From assembly GCA_947449035.1 (NCBI GenBank), contig CANFQC010000002.1, positions 1 through 64,000 of the forward strand: a DNA stretch of 64,000 nt. The letters run 5' to 3'. The notes under the pieces were generated by a model. That model saw nothing but the letters and a program-made list of their open reading frames with translations. It did not search any database and was not told the DNA's origin. Numbering within the stretch: position 1 is the first letter of the stretch; each line of letters begins with the position of its first letter. Below, piece by piece: positions 20,281-31,549 of the stretch. A program made the position numbers and the translations under genes. Source of the stretch: Actinomycetota bacterium. GTDB taxonomy: Bacteria; Actinomycetota; Actinomycetes; S36-B12.

Positions 20281-21633
20281 CTACTTCTTGCGCAGCACGG
20301 CGAGGAACATTGCGTCAGTTCCGTGGCGATGCGGCCACAGCTGAACACTCAGCCCATCACCACAGTCCGATACCTCCGGGAGTAGGAGCCTGGCATCCTC
20401 CTGAAAAACGTCATCCCGCTTACGAAGCACATCGGAAACCACGAACTCGGTCTCTGCCAGGTGCGGCGAGCAGGTCACGTAGCCGATAACTCCCCCAGAT
20501 CTCGTCGCATCAATCGCCGAGTTGAGCAACTGACGTTGAACCGGCGCAAGGGCTGCAAGATCCTCCGGCGTACGGCGCCACCGCGACTCGGGTCTCCTTC
20601 GGAGGGCGCCTAATCCGGTGCATGGAACGTCGACAAGAACCCTGTCAAAGAGTTGTTCACCCCACGGTCGAGCGGATGCGTCACCAGTGATGACGTGAGA
20701 ACGCGCGCTATGCAGGGAGTGTGCAACGAGATCGGCTCGGTGCCGGTGCTGTTCGACAGCCGTGAGTTCTGCTCCGCGATCAAGTGCAATGCCCTCGAGA
20801 ATCGCCGCCTTGCCGCCTGGGCCGGCACACATATCGAGCCACGCCGTCTCCGGACCTTCGACCTGTGCACGGGTGAGGGCTAACGCGACGAGTTGGCTTC
20901 CTTCATCCTGCACGCCGATGACTCCGGTTCGAACATCAGGCAGATCGCCCGGGGCCCCCTTAGTCAGAATTCCCGCTAAAGGAGAAAGCGACGCGGGTTC
21001 GATGTCTTCCATCTCGAGGAGCTCTGCCACTGAGATTCGGCCTGGCCTTGCGACCAGCACCGGGCGAGCCGGAGCGTTATCCGCTTCAAGTAGTGCTCCC
21101 AGCTCTGCCCGCCGTTCGCCAAGTGAATCAGCCAGAGCTCTCGCGACCCATTCTGGGTGAGAGGTTCGGGCCGCGAGAGAGCGGAGATCGTTGCCCTCAA
21201 GCTTGAGGTGGGAGATCCACTCGGAACCATCACGTGCGATCACCTTGCGCAGCACCGCGTTGACGAAACCAGCCCGACCCTTGGCACCACTGGGGTCGCC
21301 CGCATCACGGGCCAGTTCACAAGACGTGTCTACGGCAGCATGGTCGGGAACCCGCATGTCAAGAATTTGGTGGGCACCCATGCGAAGAATGTCTTTCAGA
21401 TCATTTTGGACATCGTTCCAGTCCCTGGACACGCAGGCAGTAAGTACCAAGTCGTACCAGCCCTGTAATCGCAAGGTGCCAAAGGCCAGTTCAGTTGTGA
21501 ATGCGGCGTCCTTGCCAAAGAGACCGAATTCGGCGAGAACACTCGTTGCTGCGATGTTTGCGTAAGCCCCATTCGATCGAACTTCGCGCAGAATTTGGAG
21601 AGCTGCTCTGCGCGGTGCGTCAACCCGGCTCAT
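20281..21633 (-). CDS. rsmB: 16S rRNA (cytosine-C5)-methyltransferase RsmB
   Basis: 450 aa; NusB-like N-terminus plus [41 protein letters not shown]. Confidence 0.95.
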   Translation of the reverse strand: MSRVDAPRRAALQILREVRSNGAYANIAATSVLAEFGLFGKDAAFTTELAFGTLRLQGWYDLVLTACVSRDWNDVQNDLKDILRMGAHQILDMRVPDHAAVDTSCELARDAGDPSGAKGRAGFVNAVLRKVIARDGSEWISHLKLEGNDLRSLAARTSHPEWVARALADSLGERRAELGALLEADNAPARPVLVARPGRISVAELLEMEDIEPASLSPLAGILTKGAPGDLPDVRTGVIGVQDEGSQLVALALTRAQVEGPETAWLDMCAGPGGKAAILEGIALDRGAELTAVEQHRHRADLVAHSLHSARSHVITGDASARPWGEQLFDRVLVDVPCTGLGALRRRPESRWRRTPEDLAALAPVQRQLLNSAIDATRSGGVIGYVTCSPHLAETEFVVSDVLRKRDDVFQEDARLLLPEVSDCGDGLSVQLWPHRHGTDAMFLAVLRKK

Positions 21634-22556
21634 ACGAACACCGCTTCGCTCGAAAGACGAAGACCGCGAGCCCAGTCGGCGGCAGGCATCGGGCGTTTGC
21701 CCACGGCCTGCACTAGGCCGAGTTCCACCGGTGTGGTCGCAGTGCCCACGATCACGGACGACTTGCTGACCTTGATGACACCCGCTGACAACGTGTCAAG
21801 GTCATCGCGCAACTGCACAGGCCCAACCTTGACGCGTTCACCGCCAAGGGTTGTCCAGGCACCTGGCGCCGGGGTGCATGCACGGATGAGTCGATCAATG
21901 GCAATGGCTGGCTCACCCCATGGAACACGTGCATCGTCGACAGAGATCTTCGGGGCATATGACACACCCTCGCTCACTTGTGGCTGTGGCATGAGCGTGC
22001 CTTCCTCGAGCGCATCGAGCGTAGACACGAGTAACCCCGCCCCAGAGCGGGCGAGTCGATCAAGAAGATCCCCAGCGGTATCTGTGGGATTGATTCGCTC
22101 GGACATGGTTCCCAGAATCGGCCCAGTATCCATGCCCTCGTCTAAGAGAAAGGTCGTCGCACCGGTGATGTCATCACCGTGCCGAATCGCGGACTGGACC
22201 GGGGCCGCTCCCCTCCATGCCGGAAGCAAGGAGAAGTGGAGATTCACCCAACCGAGAGCAGGTACCGCAAGCGCAGCGGCTGGCAGAAGGTTCCCGTACG
22301 CAACTACGGGGCAGCATTCGGGCGCCAGTTCACCAAGTTCAGAAATGAATTCAGGAGCCCGTGCTGACTCAGGCTGCAAAAGTGGAAGCTGGTGTTCAAG
22401 CGCGACTTCCGCTACGGCACTGCGCACCAAGTTTCTGCCGCGTCCCTTCTCTGAATCCGGTCGAGTCAATACGGCCACGACCTCGTGGCGAGAGCCCAAC
22501 AGCGCACGCAGGCTTACAGCTGCGACGTCCGGGGTTCCGGCAAAGACAAGGCGCAC
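21630..22556 (-). CDS. fmt: Methionyl-tRNA formyltransferase
   Basis: 308 aa; [64 protein letters not shown]. Confidence 0.97.
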   Translation of the reverse strand: MRLVFAGTPDVAAVSLRALLGSRHEVVAVLTRPDSEKGRGRNLVRSAVAEVALEHQLPLLQPESARAPEFISELGELAPECCPVVAYGNLLPAAALAVPALGWVNLHFSLLPAWRGAAPVQSAIRHGDDITGATTFLLDEGMDTGPILGTMSERINPTDTAGDLLDRLARSGAGLLVSTLDALEEGTLMPQPQVSEGVSYAPKISVDDARVPWGEPAIAIDRLIRACTPAPGAWTTLGGERVKVGPVQLRDDLDTLSAGVIKVSKSSVIVGTATTPVELGLVQAVGKRPMPAADWARGLRLSSEAVFV

Positions 22557-22559
22557 CGG

Positions 22560-23105
22560 CTAAAGCCAGCCTGAAGTGATGCCGTGCGGACTGAAATTGA
22601 TCTTTGGCGCTGTGTCGCCAAACCACTCTGTCGATCTAATTACCTTCATGGCTTCCTTGCGTGCCTCAGCATCAAGACGGTCAATGAAAATGATGCCGTC
22701 AAGGTGGTCTGTCTCATGCTGAACGCAACGCGCCATGAGGTCAGACCCCTCAATCACCACCGGCTCACCGTGCATGTTCATGCCTCGTGCGACCACGCGA
22801 CGAGCTCGCGGAGTCTCAAAGGACAGGCCGGGCAACGATAGGCATCCCTCTTCGCCCTCTTCGAAGTCATCAGACAGCGTAAGTTCCGGATTACACAGGT
22901 GGCCGAGTTCGTCATCCACCCAGTACGTAAAAACCCGCAGCGACACCCCGATTTGCGGTGCGGCGAGACCCGCGCCAGGAGCGTGCTGCATCGTTTCGGT
23001 CAGATCTTGAACCAGCTTGCGAAGTTCCTTGTCAAAGGTCAACACAGGAGCTGCCGGCGTGCGAAGCACGGGATCGCCGAAGATTCTGATGGGTTGGACT
23101 GCCAT
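22560..23105 (-). CDS. def: Peptide deformylase
   Basis: 181 aa; GAGLAAPQIGV, EEGCLSLPG, VQHETDHLDG. Confidence 0.97.
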   Translation of the reverse strand: MAVQPIRIFGDPVLRTPAAPVLTFDKELRKLVQDLTETMQHAPGAGLAAPQIGVSLRVFTYWVDDELGHLCNPELTLSDDFEEGEEGCLSLPGLSFETPRARRVVARGMNMHGEPVVIEGSDLMARCVQHETDHLDGIIFIDRLDAEARKEAMKVIRSTEWFGDTAPKINFSPHGITSGWL

Positions 23106-23120
23106 GACTGAAGTCTAGGG

Positions 23121-25082
23121 TCACAGGCTCAGGTCGCGTGGATCGCACACGACGTGCACCACTCCTGCGTCACGACGAGCACTTCGCACGGATGTGACGG
23201 AGCGAAGCTCACGCGAGAGGGACAATCCGTGTTCTCTCGAGGTGACAAGGAAGGCGCGGCCTTCGTCGGTCGGCCCCAGCAACTGATGGGGCGTAGTGAG
23301 CGACCCTGCCAACTCAGCGATATCCGAGGCGCTCCCTCGAAGTGACACCATTCGGGTCACAGGTGGCAATCCGGTCTCGGCTCGCTGTGCGAGTTCATGT
23401 GCGGCAATCCATGCGGCGTCCCACCGGATAAGTGCTTGCACCGCCGGCGCAGAGCTTTCTGCTGTCACGACAACATGAGCACCCGGTCTTGCCAGAGCAG
23501 CTGCGGTGAACCACTTCATGCTGGCTTCTTCAGCCGCGTGAAGACTGGGATGCTCGAGTTGGGATCGGGCATCAAGGAGCAATATCGCCGAATAGCCTCG
23601 AGGCGGAATCGGCTCTACACCAGGAGTCGACACGATCAATGCCGGAGAGTCATCGATCTCTCGAAGGGGCGACTCCCCCGTCGACCATCTGACCCGAGCG
23701 CCGCTGAAGGCACGGCCGAACTCCTCAGCGGTGCGCTCAACTCCGATAGTGACCGCACGCAAGGACGTGCCACGACAATTTGGGCAAATCCACGACACGG
23801 CCGGGCGTGCACACCACGCACACGAAGGCACCGTAGAACCAGTGGTCAACGCAAGCGGACCGCCACATTCGCACGTTGCGCGCAGCCTGCAATCCTGACA
23901 GGCCAAAGCAGGCGTATGGCCTCTACGAGGGACCTGGATCAACACGGGACCCTCGCGCAGACCTTCTTTTGCCACCAGCCAAGCAGTGTGGGGAATGCGT
24001 GCCACAGCAGCCGCGGAATCCTGCTTCTCGTCGCCGGGCTGAAGGGAGCGAATCACCGGTGCGTCGGACTTGATCGCACTTCTCGAAGGCGTGATGGAGC
24101 GCGCCCACCCGGATTCGCACAAACTCTGGGCCGCAATGCTTCTTGCCGCAGAGCCGATGGCCAGTGAGCAGCCGAGTAGGTGTGCACGCATGACTGCCAC
24201 ATCACGGGCATGCCAGTACGGAGCATGCGGTTCAATCATCGATTCGTCAGCGTCATCCCACACGATGATCAGGCGCAAATCTCGCACCGGGGCAAAGACG
24301 GCAGACCGAGTTCCAATGACGATTCGAGCGTGACCACGAAGAACTCGCAGAAACTCTCGATATCGCATTTCAGGACCTGCATCGGCAACGAGCACCGCCC
24401 GTTCAGCAGCGTCGATGTCAGATTCAATCTGACCCAGGACGAGGTCGACTGCGCTCTTGTCGGGCACCACGACAAGAACGCCCGCGGCAGGATCACTCGC
24501 CACGGCTCGAATCAGGGCAGCAATGTCAGCCGCCCAACTATGCGCCGGTCGCGCACTCCAGGCCCAGCGAGAGGGTTTTGCGTCCATCAGCCTCGTCAAA
24601 AGGGTGGAACCATGGCCGTACTTGGACCAGTTTTCAAAATCGGCACCCGTAACCTTCGTCGCCTTTATCTGCTCCGTGACCTCAGGAAGAGTTTCTGCAC
24701 GCACGTGACGTGGCGGTACCGCTGAACGCACAACGTCAGAGAAGGTTCCCGCATATCGATCAGCGACGCCGTCAATTAGCTCACGAATCTCAGGGATGAG
24801 AACCACTTCGGGAGAGATCACCCGCTCAATGGGGCGCAGGGCAGCATGCGTGCTGCTTGACTCTGCCCTACCGACGACAAAACCATCCACGAGCCGTCCG
24901 GCGAACCGCACCCTGACGCGAACGCCGTCGATCGCGGTTGATGAATACTTCTCCGGTACCTGGTAATCAAAAATCTTGTCGAGATGGGGAACCGAAGAAT
25001 CAATGCGCACATGCGCAATTGGGTTCGATTCCGCTAAAGGCAGGACAGCACGCTTGCGTGGTGCCGGTTTTCCCGGCACCAA
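23121..25082 (-). CDS. priA: Primosomal protein N' (PriA-like), degenerate ATPase motifs
   Basis: 653 aa; PriA N-terminal DNA-binding domain (VRVRFAGRLVDGFVVG) and zinc-binding cysteines (CQDCRLRATCECGG...CAWCARP...CPNC). Walker A and DExH not recognisable. Confidence 0.88.
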   Translation of the reverse strand: MVPGKPAPRKRAVLPLAESNPIAHVRIDSSVPHLDKIFDYQVPEKYSSTAIDGVRVRVRFAGRLVDGFVVGRAESSSTHAALRPIERVISPEVVLIPEIRELIDGVADRYAGTFSDVVRSAVPPRHVRAETLPEVTEQIKATKVTGADFENWSKYGHGSTLLTRLMDAKPSRWAWSARPAHSWAADIAALIRAVASDPAAGVLVVVPDKSAVDLVLGQIESDIDAAERAVLVADAGPEMRYREFLRVLRGHARIVIGTRSAVFAPVRDLRLIIVWDDADESMIEPHAPYWHARDVAVMRAHLLGCSLAIGSAARSIAAQSLCESGWARSITPSRSAIKSDAPVIRSLQPGDEKQDSAAAVARIPHTAWLVAKEGLREGPVLIQVPRRGHTPALACQDCRLRATCECGGPLALTTGSTVPSCAWCARPAVSWICPNCRGTSLRAVTIGVERTAEEFGRAFSGARVRWSTGESPLREIDDSPALIVSTPGVEPIPPRGYSAILLLDARSQLEHPSLHAAEEASMKWFTAAALARPGAHVVVTAESSAPAVQALIRWDAAWIAAHELAQRAETGLPPVTRMVSLRGSASDIAELAGSLTTPHQLLGPTDEGRAFLVTSREHGLSLSRELRSVTSVRSARRDAGVVHVVCDPRDLSL

Positions 25083-25105
25083 CGCGAGTTGATCGTGCTC
25101 AGTGA

Positions 25106-26356
25106 TCAGACACCTGCGACTTCGCGCAGCGTGGCTGCACGATCGGTGTTCTCCCAGGTAAAGGTTCCGTTGATCACGGTGCGTGCTGCCTCATCGTCGC
25201 TGTCGAGAAGCACATTGACACCCTGCGGACGACCAAAATGCCCGTAGGCGCTGGTCGTGCGGTAGATCGGACGCAGCAGGTCGAGATCGCGGATGATCGC
25301 AGCCGGACGCAGATCGAAGACATCAAGCACGGCGGTCTGGATCGCCTCATCGCTGATCACGCCAGTGCCGAAGGTCTCGACAAAGACACCCACGGGGTGC
25401 GCCTTGCCGATTGCGTAGGCCACCTGAACCTCGCAACGAGTGGCGAGACCAGCGGCAACAACATTCTTGGCAACCCAGCGCATTGCGTAGGCCGCGGAGC
25501 GGTCCACCTTTGACGGATCCTTGCCCGAGAAGGCACCACCACCGTGACGAGCCATTCCGCCGTAGGTGTCGACGATGATCTTGCGACCGGTCAGTCCGGC
25601 GTCGCCCATCGGACCACCGACAACGAACTTGCCGGTGGGGTTCACGAGGAGTCGGTAGTCGCGCGAGTCAAGATCAATACCCGCGAGGATCGGATCCACC
25701 ACGTGCTTGCGAATATCGGGGGTCAACATGTTGTCGAGGCTGATGTTGTCAGCGTGCTGGCTCGACACGACGACGGTGTCGATTCGCACAGGCCGCTGAT
25801 TCTCGTCGTACTCGATGGTGACCTGAGTCTTGCCATCAGGACGCAGGTACGGCACGGTGCCGTCCTTGCGCACGTCGGTCAGTCTTTCGGCCATGCGATG
25901 GGCGAGGGCGATGGGCAGCGGCATCAGCTCGAGGGTGTCGGTTGATGCATATCCGAACATCAGGCCCTGATCGCCGGCTCCCTGGCGGTCGAGAGGATCA
26001 GCGCTGCCACCTTCGCGCTCCTCGATGGCGTCATTGACACCCTGAGCGATATCGGGAGACTGCTGGCCGATCGAAACCTGAATGCCGCAGGAAGCACCGT
26101 CAAATCCCTTGATGGACGAGTCGTAGCCGATGCCGTTGACCGCACGACGCACGATGCTCATCACATCGGCGAAACCAGAGGTGGTGACCTCGCCTGCAAC
26201 GTGGACCTGGCCGGTGGTCAGCAGGGTCTCAACGGCGACACGACTCTTGGGATCCTGCTTAAGCAGGTCATCGAGAATGGCGTCACTGATCTGGTCGGCC
26301 ATCTTGTCGGGATGACCCTCGGTGACTGACTCGGAGGTGAACAGGCGCTTGGACAC
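25106..26356 (-). CDS. metK: S-adenosylmethionine synthetase
   Basis: 416 aa; [54 protein letters not shown] start. Confidence 0.98.
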   Translation of the reverse strand: MSKRLFTSESVTEGHPDKMADQISDAILDDLLKQDPKSRVAVETLLTTGQVHVAGEVTTSGFADVMSIVRRAVNGIGYDSSIKGFDGASCGIQVSIGQQSPDIAQGVNDAIEEREGGSADPLDRQGAGDQGLMFGYASTDTLELMPLPIALAHRMAERLTDVRKDGTVPYLRPDGKTQVTIEYDENQRPVRIDTVVVSSQHADNISLDNMLTPDIRKHVVDPILAGIDLDSRDYRLLVNPTGKFVVGGPMGDAGLTGRKIIVDTYGGMARHGGGAFSGKDPSKVDRSAAYAMRWVAKNVVAAGLATRCEVQVAYAIGKAHPVGVFVETFGTGVISDEAIQTAVLDVFDLRPAAIIRDLDLLRPIYRTTSAYGHFGRPQGVNVLLDSDDEAARTVINGTFTWENTDRAATLREVAGV

Positions 26357-26400
26357 GATCGTTACTCCCTTGACTGTTGCTTACCGCTGCTCCGTCGGTG

Positions 26401-26512
26401 GAACTCGCGCTTGCCCCGGATGGGGCCTGGTCTGCTCCCGGAGCACCCCACCGCGGAGGAGGGTTGCCGACCAGCGAGCCGGGACTTGACGCTGGTACTC
26501 GTGACCGACGAC
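26401..26512 (-). ncRNA. SAM-IV-like (SAM clan) riboswitch upstream of metK
   Basis: Minus strand GGTCACGAGTACCAGCGTCAAGTCCCGGCTCGCTGGTCGGCAACCCTCC...CGCGGTGGGGTGCTCCGGGAGCAGACCAGGCCCCATCCGGGGCAAGCGCGAGTTC resembles the SAM-IV consensus core as I recall it. GGTC/GACC closing stem. Confidence 0.88.
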
Positions 26513-26566
26513 CAGAATACACGAGAGGGAGGGCATGCCCGTGCAGGTGGACCCGTGCCGCAACCT

Positions 26567-27775
26567 TTACCTGGAGGGGAATCCAGCGAGTACGGCGTCC
26601 CAGATTGCATCGGAGATCGCGGCCTTGGAAGCCCTCGAGACAGCCACCTCTCGCCCCTTGCCCATGATCACGATTTCGTTGTCATCGGAACCGAACGCCT
26701 TGCCTGGGCTTACGTCGTTGACGACGAGAAGATCGCAGCCCTTGCGCGCCAGCTTGGCGCGACCGTGATCGATCACGGTCGCTGCCGTATCACCGGTTTC
26801 GGCAGCAAATCCAACGATGAAGGGACGCTCACCGACACGGGCCTGGACAATCGTCGCCAAGATATCGGTGGTAGGAACGAGGACGAGGCTAACGTTCTCG
26901 GGGGTTTCGGCCTTCTTCAACTTCGCGCCCAACACCTCATCAGAGCGGAAGTCCGCGATAGCGGCAGCCATCACCACGACGTCAACCTCTGGGAGAAGCC
27001 GAGTGACCTCAGCATGCATCTCGGATCCTGAGCTCACTCTAATCAACCCGATTCCGGCAGGGGGCTCAGCATCTACGTGCGCGGCAATCACAGTCACCTG
27101 CGCGCCACGAGCGACGGCAGTGCGTGCGAGTTCGAATCCTTGTTTGCCACTGCTGTGATTACCGATGAACCGCACCGGATCAATCGACTCGCGAGTTCCC
27201 CCCGCCGTAATCAGAACCCGAAGGCCTGAGAGATCAGCTGAAGGCGTGCGCCGGAGTGCATCGCGGGCGGCGGCAACGATCGCGGTGGGATCAGGGAGCC
27301 TGCCAGGCCCGGTGTCAGCCCCCGTCAACCGGCCAGAGGCCGGCTCGAGAACGATCACTCCGCGCGCTCGAAGCTCGGCCACGTTTCGTTGGGTGGCCGG
27401 GTGCTGCCACATTTCGGTATGCATGGCAGGAGCCATCACGATTGGGCAATGCGCCGTGAGAAGGATGTTGGTGAGCAGGTCATCGGCTATGCCATGCGTC
27501 GCTCGTGCAATGAGATCAGCGGTTGCTGGGGCCACCAGAACCAGATCTGCTGTCTGACCGAGTTTTACGTGAGGAACCTGCTCGACGTCGTCCCACACTG
27601 AAGTTCGAACGGACTTCCCTGAAAGCGCAGCCCAGGTAGGAGCGCCGACGAATTCAAGTGCAGCCGCTGTGGGGACCACCGTGACGTCGTGACCGGATTC
27701 GGTCAGAGCACGAAGAATCTCGACTGCCTTGTAGGCGGCAATGCCACCTGCGACACCCAGGACGATGCGGGGCAT
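26567..27775 (-). CDS. coaBC: Phosphopantothenoylcysteine decarboxylase / phosphopantothenate--cysteine ligase
   Basis: 402 aa; LGVAGGIAAYKAVEILRAL, VLITAGGTRESIDPVRFIGNHSSGKQGFELA. Confidence 0.96.
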   Translation of the reverse strand: MPRIVLGVAGGIAAYKAVEILRALTESGHDVTVVPTAAALEFVGAPTWAALSGKSVRTSVWDDVEQVPHVKLGQTADLVLVAPATADLIARATHGIADDLLTNILLTAHCPIVMAPAMHTEMWQHPATQRNVAELRARGVIVLEPASGRLTGADTGPGRLPDPTAIVAAARDALRRTPSADLSGLRVLITAGGTRESIDPVRFIGNHSSGKQGFELARTAVARGAQVTVIAAHVDAEPPAGIGLIRVSSGSEMHAEVTRLLPEVDVVVMAAAIADFRSDEVLGAKLKKAETPENVSLVLVPTTDILATIVQARVGERPFIVGFAAETGDTAATVIDHGRAKLARKGCDLLVVNDVSPGKAFGSDDNEIVIMGKGREVAVSRASKAAISDAIWDAVLAGFPSR

Positions 27776-27798
27776 TGGTGCCCCGGAATCGCTGGAAG

Positions 27799-28062
27799 TC
27801 AGCTGAGGCCCTCGACCGCCTCGGAGGTGAGCAGACCGGCGTCGATTTCGCGAAGTGCGATCGACAGGGGCTTCTCCTGGACGTGGGTCTCGACCAGCGG
27901 GCCGACGTATTCCAGCAGACCTTCGCCGAGCTGTGAGTAGTACGCATTGATCTGGCGTGCACGCTTGGATGCGTAGATCACAAGGGAGTACTTCGACTCG
28001 GTCTTGTCGAGCAGGGCGTCAATGGAGGGGTGAGTGATGCCCTCGGCGCGAACGTTGCTCAT
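27799..28062 (-). CDS. rpoZ: DNA-directed RNA polymerase omega subunit
   Basis: 87 aa; [38 protein letters not shown]. Confidence 0.95.
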   Translation of the reverse strand: MSNVRAEGITHPSIDALLDKTESKYSLVIYASKRARQINAYYSQLGEGLLEYVGPLVETHVQEKPLSIALREIDAGLLTSEAVEGLS

Positions 28063-28103
28063 GACAATGCCTCTTTACGTCGGTTATACGGGGAAAACAG
28101 CAG

Positions 28104-28658
28104 TTAGCCGTGGAGGAAGTCTAGCAAGGCCTGGGCAGACTCCTGAACATCGGCATTGACGACCACGTCGTCAAACTCCCCCTGGGCGGCCAATTCCTCC
28201 CGAGCCGCTTCCAACCGAGCGGCCACGGCCTCCTCGGATTCCGTGCCACGACCGGTCAGTCGAGCCTCGAGAATCTCCCATGAGGGAGGGGCGAGGAAGA
28301 CCAGGCGGGCCGTGGGGTCGCTACGACGTACCTGACGGGCTCCCTGAAGCTCGATTTCCAAGATGACGGGGGTGCCTGCCGCTCGTCGCTCCTGGACTGG
28401 CCCTCGGGGGGTGCCATACCTGTTTCCGGCGAATTCAGCCCACTCGAGGAACTCCCCCGACTGAACCATGCCTTCAAATCTCTCGGGGCTGACGAAGAAG
28501 TAGTTCACACCATCGATTTCCCCCTCGCGGGGAAGCCGAGTGGTCGCACTCACCGAGAGCCATACGCCGGGGTCACCAGCGAGAGCAGCGGAGACCACGG
28601 TGCTTTTCCCGACCCCTGACGGGCCAGAAACAACGATCAAGGGTGCCGTGCCCATCAA
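28104..28658 (-). CDS. gmk: Guanylate kinase
   Basis: 184 aa; [38 protein letters not shown]. Confidence 0.97.
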   Translation of the reverse strand: MMGTAPLIVVSGPSGVGKSTVVSAALAGDPGVWLSVSATTRLPREGEIDGVNYFFVSPERFEGMVQSGEFLEWAEFAGNRYGTPRGPVQERRAAGTPVILEIELQGARQVRRSDPTARLVFLAPPSWEILEARLTGRGTESEEAVAARLEAAREELAAQGEFDDVVVNADVQESAQALLDFLHG

Positions 28659-28963
28659 ATAACCTGCAGTAGTTCGTGTCGTTGGCGTTCACCCAGGCCG
28701 CGAAGCCGCCGAGACGCGGCAATATCGATGTCACGCATAATGGCGTCGGCCTTCGCCGTGCCGACTCCCGGAAGCGCCGTCAGAAAAGCTCGGATCGGCA
28801 AAGCGCCCCAGGCAAGGTTCACCTCGCATGATTCGAGGACCTCTCTCGGCTTCAATTCCCCTGTTTTCAGCTGATGCCTGATCAGCGCGCGTTCTTGTCG
28901 AGCGACGAGAGCCCGTTCTAGCGCCTCGGCTCGCTGTTCAGGGGTTCTTGTCGGGGCACTCAC
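28655..28963 (-). CDS. mihF: Mycobacterial-type integration host factor
   Basis: 102 aa; [36 protein letters not shown]...[31 protein letters not shown]; located between pyrF and gmk. Confidence 0.93.
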   Translation of the reverse strand: MSAPTRTPEQRAEALERALVARQERALIRHQLKTGELKPREVLESCEVNLAWGALPIRAFLTALPGVGTAKADAIMRDIDIAASRRLRGLGERQRHELLQVI

Positions 28964-29667
28964 GTGGTCTCCAGTAGTGAATCGCGCAGACCTCGAGCCA
29001 CCGCGCCAGGATCCTGGGCTCCCGTAATGGGTCGACCGATCACGAGTAGATCCGCACCTGAGGCGAGGGCGGATTCGGGTGTGGCCACTCGCTTTTGATC
29101 CTGGACTCCCGCACCTGCCGGTCGAACTCCCGGAGTGATCAAGGTGATGTCAGCCGGGACGGCCGCGCGAATGGCTGACACCTCCAAGGGGGAACAGACG
29201 ATTGCACGAGCGCCCGCACCTACCGCCAGAACTGCAAGACGCACAGCCGCATCCATCGAAGGACCTCGCATACCGATTGCCTCGAGCACGGAATCGTCGA
29301 GCGAGGTGAGCACGGTAACCGCGGTGATGCGGGTATCAGGTAGAGCGTTTGCCGCAGCCGAGATCATCTCGGCCCCGCCGGCAGCGTGGACGGTGAGGAA
29401 GTCTGGGGCGAGGGCGTGTACGGCCCGCGCGGCGCCGGCGACCGTCGCGGGAATGTCGTGCAACTTGAGATCGAGAAAAATCCTGGTGTCGGGAGCGCCA
29501 GCTCGAAGTGCGCCATCACGTGCTGCCATCACGGCTTCAGCACCATCGCGGCAGAACACCTCGAGCCCAACCTTCAATGTAGAAACGTACGGCGATGTCT
29601 CGAAGGACCATCGAGCAAGGGTTTCCAGATCGGGTGCGTCAAGGGCTACAGCAATAGGGGCTCTCAT
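28960..29667 (-). CDS. pyrF: Orotidine 5'-phosphate decarboxylase
   Basis: 235 aa; IAVALDAPDLETLARW, LKVGLEVFC, IFLDLKLHDIPATVAGA. Confidence 0.96.
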   Translation of the reverse strand: MRAPIAVALDAPDLETLARWSFETSPYVSTLKVGLEVFCRDGAEAVMAARDGALRAGAPDTRIFLDLKLHDIPATVAGAARAVHALAPDFLTVHAAGGAEMISAAANALPDTRITAVTVLTSLDDSVLEAIGMRGPSMDAAVRLAVLAVGAGARAIVCSPLEVSAIRAAVPADITLITPGVRPAGAGVQDQKRVATPESALASGADLLVIGRPITGAQDPGAVARGLRDSLLETT

Positions 29668-30689
29668 TCGACCTCAATCTCCACTTCATCGACGTCGAGA
29701 ATTTCAACGTCAGCGGATCTATGCGCATACGACACCGCATCGCTGAGTCGTGAGAAGCCGTGGTCGGCCAACTGCTGAGCCAGCTCGTGCTGTATCCGAA
29801 TGGGCGCACTCGGATCGTTGAAGACCACGGTTCCCACCGACACCGCACTTGCTCCGGCCAGAATGAACTGGAAAGCGTCTTGCCCGGTGCGAATACCGCC
29901 CATGCCGAGAATCGGAATATCGGGAAGTGCCTTGCGAATCTGCCAGACGCAACGTACGGCAATCGGGCGGATCGCAGGCCCCGAGAGACCACCGGTCACG
30001 CCCGCGAGAGCAGGACGCATGGTGTCAGTGTTGATCACCATGCCCAGCGTCGTGTTCATGACTGAAATACCCGTCGCACCGGCGCGAACGACCGAATGTG
30101 CAATCTCGGCGATGTCGGTGACGTCGGGAGAAAGCTTCGCCAAAATCGGCATTTTTGGATCACTGAAGCGTCGAACGGCCTGAATCACGCTCGATGCCGA
30201 ATCAGGATGGCAGGCGAAGACGAGACCGCGGTTCTCTACATTCGGGCAGGAGATATTTACTTCAATGCCAGCGATACCGGGCACATTACGAAGCTTCTGA
30301 GCGAGCTTGGAGTACTCGTCGACATTACTTCCAGCTATCGACACGATGGTTCGAGCACCGCGCTGCTCGAGCCAGGCAAGATCCTTCTCGATGAATTGAT
30401 CAATGCCTGGCCCCTGGAGACCGATGGAATTCAGCATTCCACTCGGAGTTTCGGCCATGCGTGGAGTCGCACGGCCTGACCGAGGCTGCAACATGACACT
30501 CTTCGTGACGATGCCGCCCAGCTCGGTGATATCAAAGAATTGATCGAGTTCACGACCGGCTGCCGCACAGCCTGATGCAGTCAGGACTGGTGCCGGAAGT
30601 TCGAGGGAACCAAGGCTGGTAGACATGTCTACCTCTGGAGAAGACTCCGCGGCACTTTGTCCGGCGGGCGAAAACACTGCACGAGTCAT
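29664..30689 (-). CDS. pyrD: Dihydroorotate dehydrogenase (class 1B type)
   Basis: 341 aa; GLQGPGIDQFIE, GIEVNISCPNVENRGLVFA, ILGMGGIRTGQDAFQFILAGA; adjacent to pyrK. Confidence 0.94.
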   Translation of the reverse strand: MTRAVFSPAGQSAAESSPEVDMSTSLGSLELPAPVLTASGCAAAGRELDQFFDITELGGIVTKSVMLQPRSGRATPRMAETPSGMLNSIGLQGPGIDQFIEKDLAWLEQRGARTIVSIAGSNVDEYSKLAQKLRNVPGIAGIEVNISCPNVENRGLVFACHPDSASSVIQAVRRFSDPKMPILAKLSPDVTDIAEIAHSVVRAGATGISVMNTTLGMVINTDTMRPALAGVTGGLSGPAIRPIAVRCVWQIRKALPDIPILGMGGIRTGQDAFQFILAGASAVSVGTVVFNDPSAPIRIQHELAQQLADHGFSRLSDAVSYAHRSADVEILDVDEVEIEVE

Positions 30690-31549
30690 CAGTGACCACC
30701 CTCTACTGGTGCGCCCCAGGTATCGGCGGGCACCGTGCCGATGTCGCTCCAGCGCACTCGATCTCCGCGAAAGACTGGGCCCTCGACGCAGGAGCGCACC
30801 ATGCGGGTGACACCGTCATCTCCGATAACCGGCAGGACGCAGGTCATGCAGACGCCTATTCCGCAGGCCATGGACTCCTCGACAGAACACTGGCTATGGG
30901 CACGCTTTTCGGACGCGACTGCAGCAACTGCAGCCAGCATTCCCATTGGTCCGCAGGCATAGACCACGGCTGAGTCCGACTTCTCCATGATTTCTGGGAG
31001 CACGTCGGTGACTCGACCCTGAGTTCCGGATGATCCATCATCGGTCGTAATCGTGAGCGTTGTTGCAAGCCGCTTGATATGGAGGGTGCCGAACAGCTTC
31101 TCTTCGGTGGAAGCACCTAAGACGACATCAACTCGACAGCCACGCTCACGGAGTTGCTCGGCGAGCATGAACAGAGGTGCTGAGCCATATCCGCCACCCA
31201 CGAGTACGCACGAGACTTTCTCCTTCGGCAACACGAAGGGTCGCCCAAGAGGCCCGACAATGCTGAGCGGGTCGTGTCGACGACGCTCACTCAACCATTG
31301 CGAGCCGCTTCCGTTGACACCTACGACGATGTCGAGGGTGCCGCCGTACATGCCACGCATCTGGACTTGATGAATGGCGAAGGATCGACGAAGAAGCATC
31401 GAGCTTTCCTCGCCACCGATGCCAATATTCAGAAAGTGGCCAGGACGCGTGGTCTCTGGGATGCCAGGTGCGGTCAATGAAATGACGAAGTAGCTACCAG
31501 CACGCTTGACGTCGAGTACTTCTCCGCGAATCTGAAGTGGGTTACTCAT
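30689..31549 (-). CDS. pyrK: Dihydroorotate dehydrogenase electron transfer subunit
   Basis: 286 aa; FAD/NAD reductase fold and [2Fe-2S] cysteines ([22 protein letters not shown]...RSCVEGPVF). Confidence 0.93.
   Translation of the reverse strand: MSNPLQIRGEVLDVKRAGSYFVISLTAPGIPETTRPGHFLNIGIGGEESSMLLRRSFAIHQVQMRGMYGGTLDIVVGVNGSGSQWLSERRRHDPLSIVGPLGRPFVLPKEKVSCVLVGGGYGSAPLFMLAEQLRERGCRVDVVLGASTEEKLFGTLHIKRLATTLTITTDDGSSGTQGRVTDVLPEIMEKSDSAVVYACGPMGMLAAVAAVASEKRAHSQCSVEESMACGIGVCMTCVLPVIGDDGVTRMVRSCVEGPVFRGDRVRWSDIGTVPADTWGAPVEGGH

Noticed and set aside
21595-22563. 322-aa plus-strand ORF antisense to fmt
   Set aside because: Ser/Arg/Pro-rich translation typical of an antisense frame in GC-rich DNA; fmt on the opposite strand is unambiguous.
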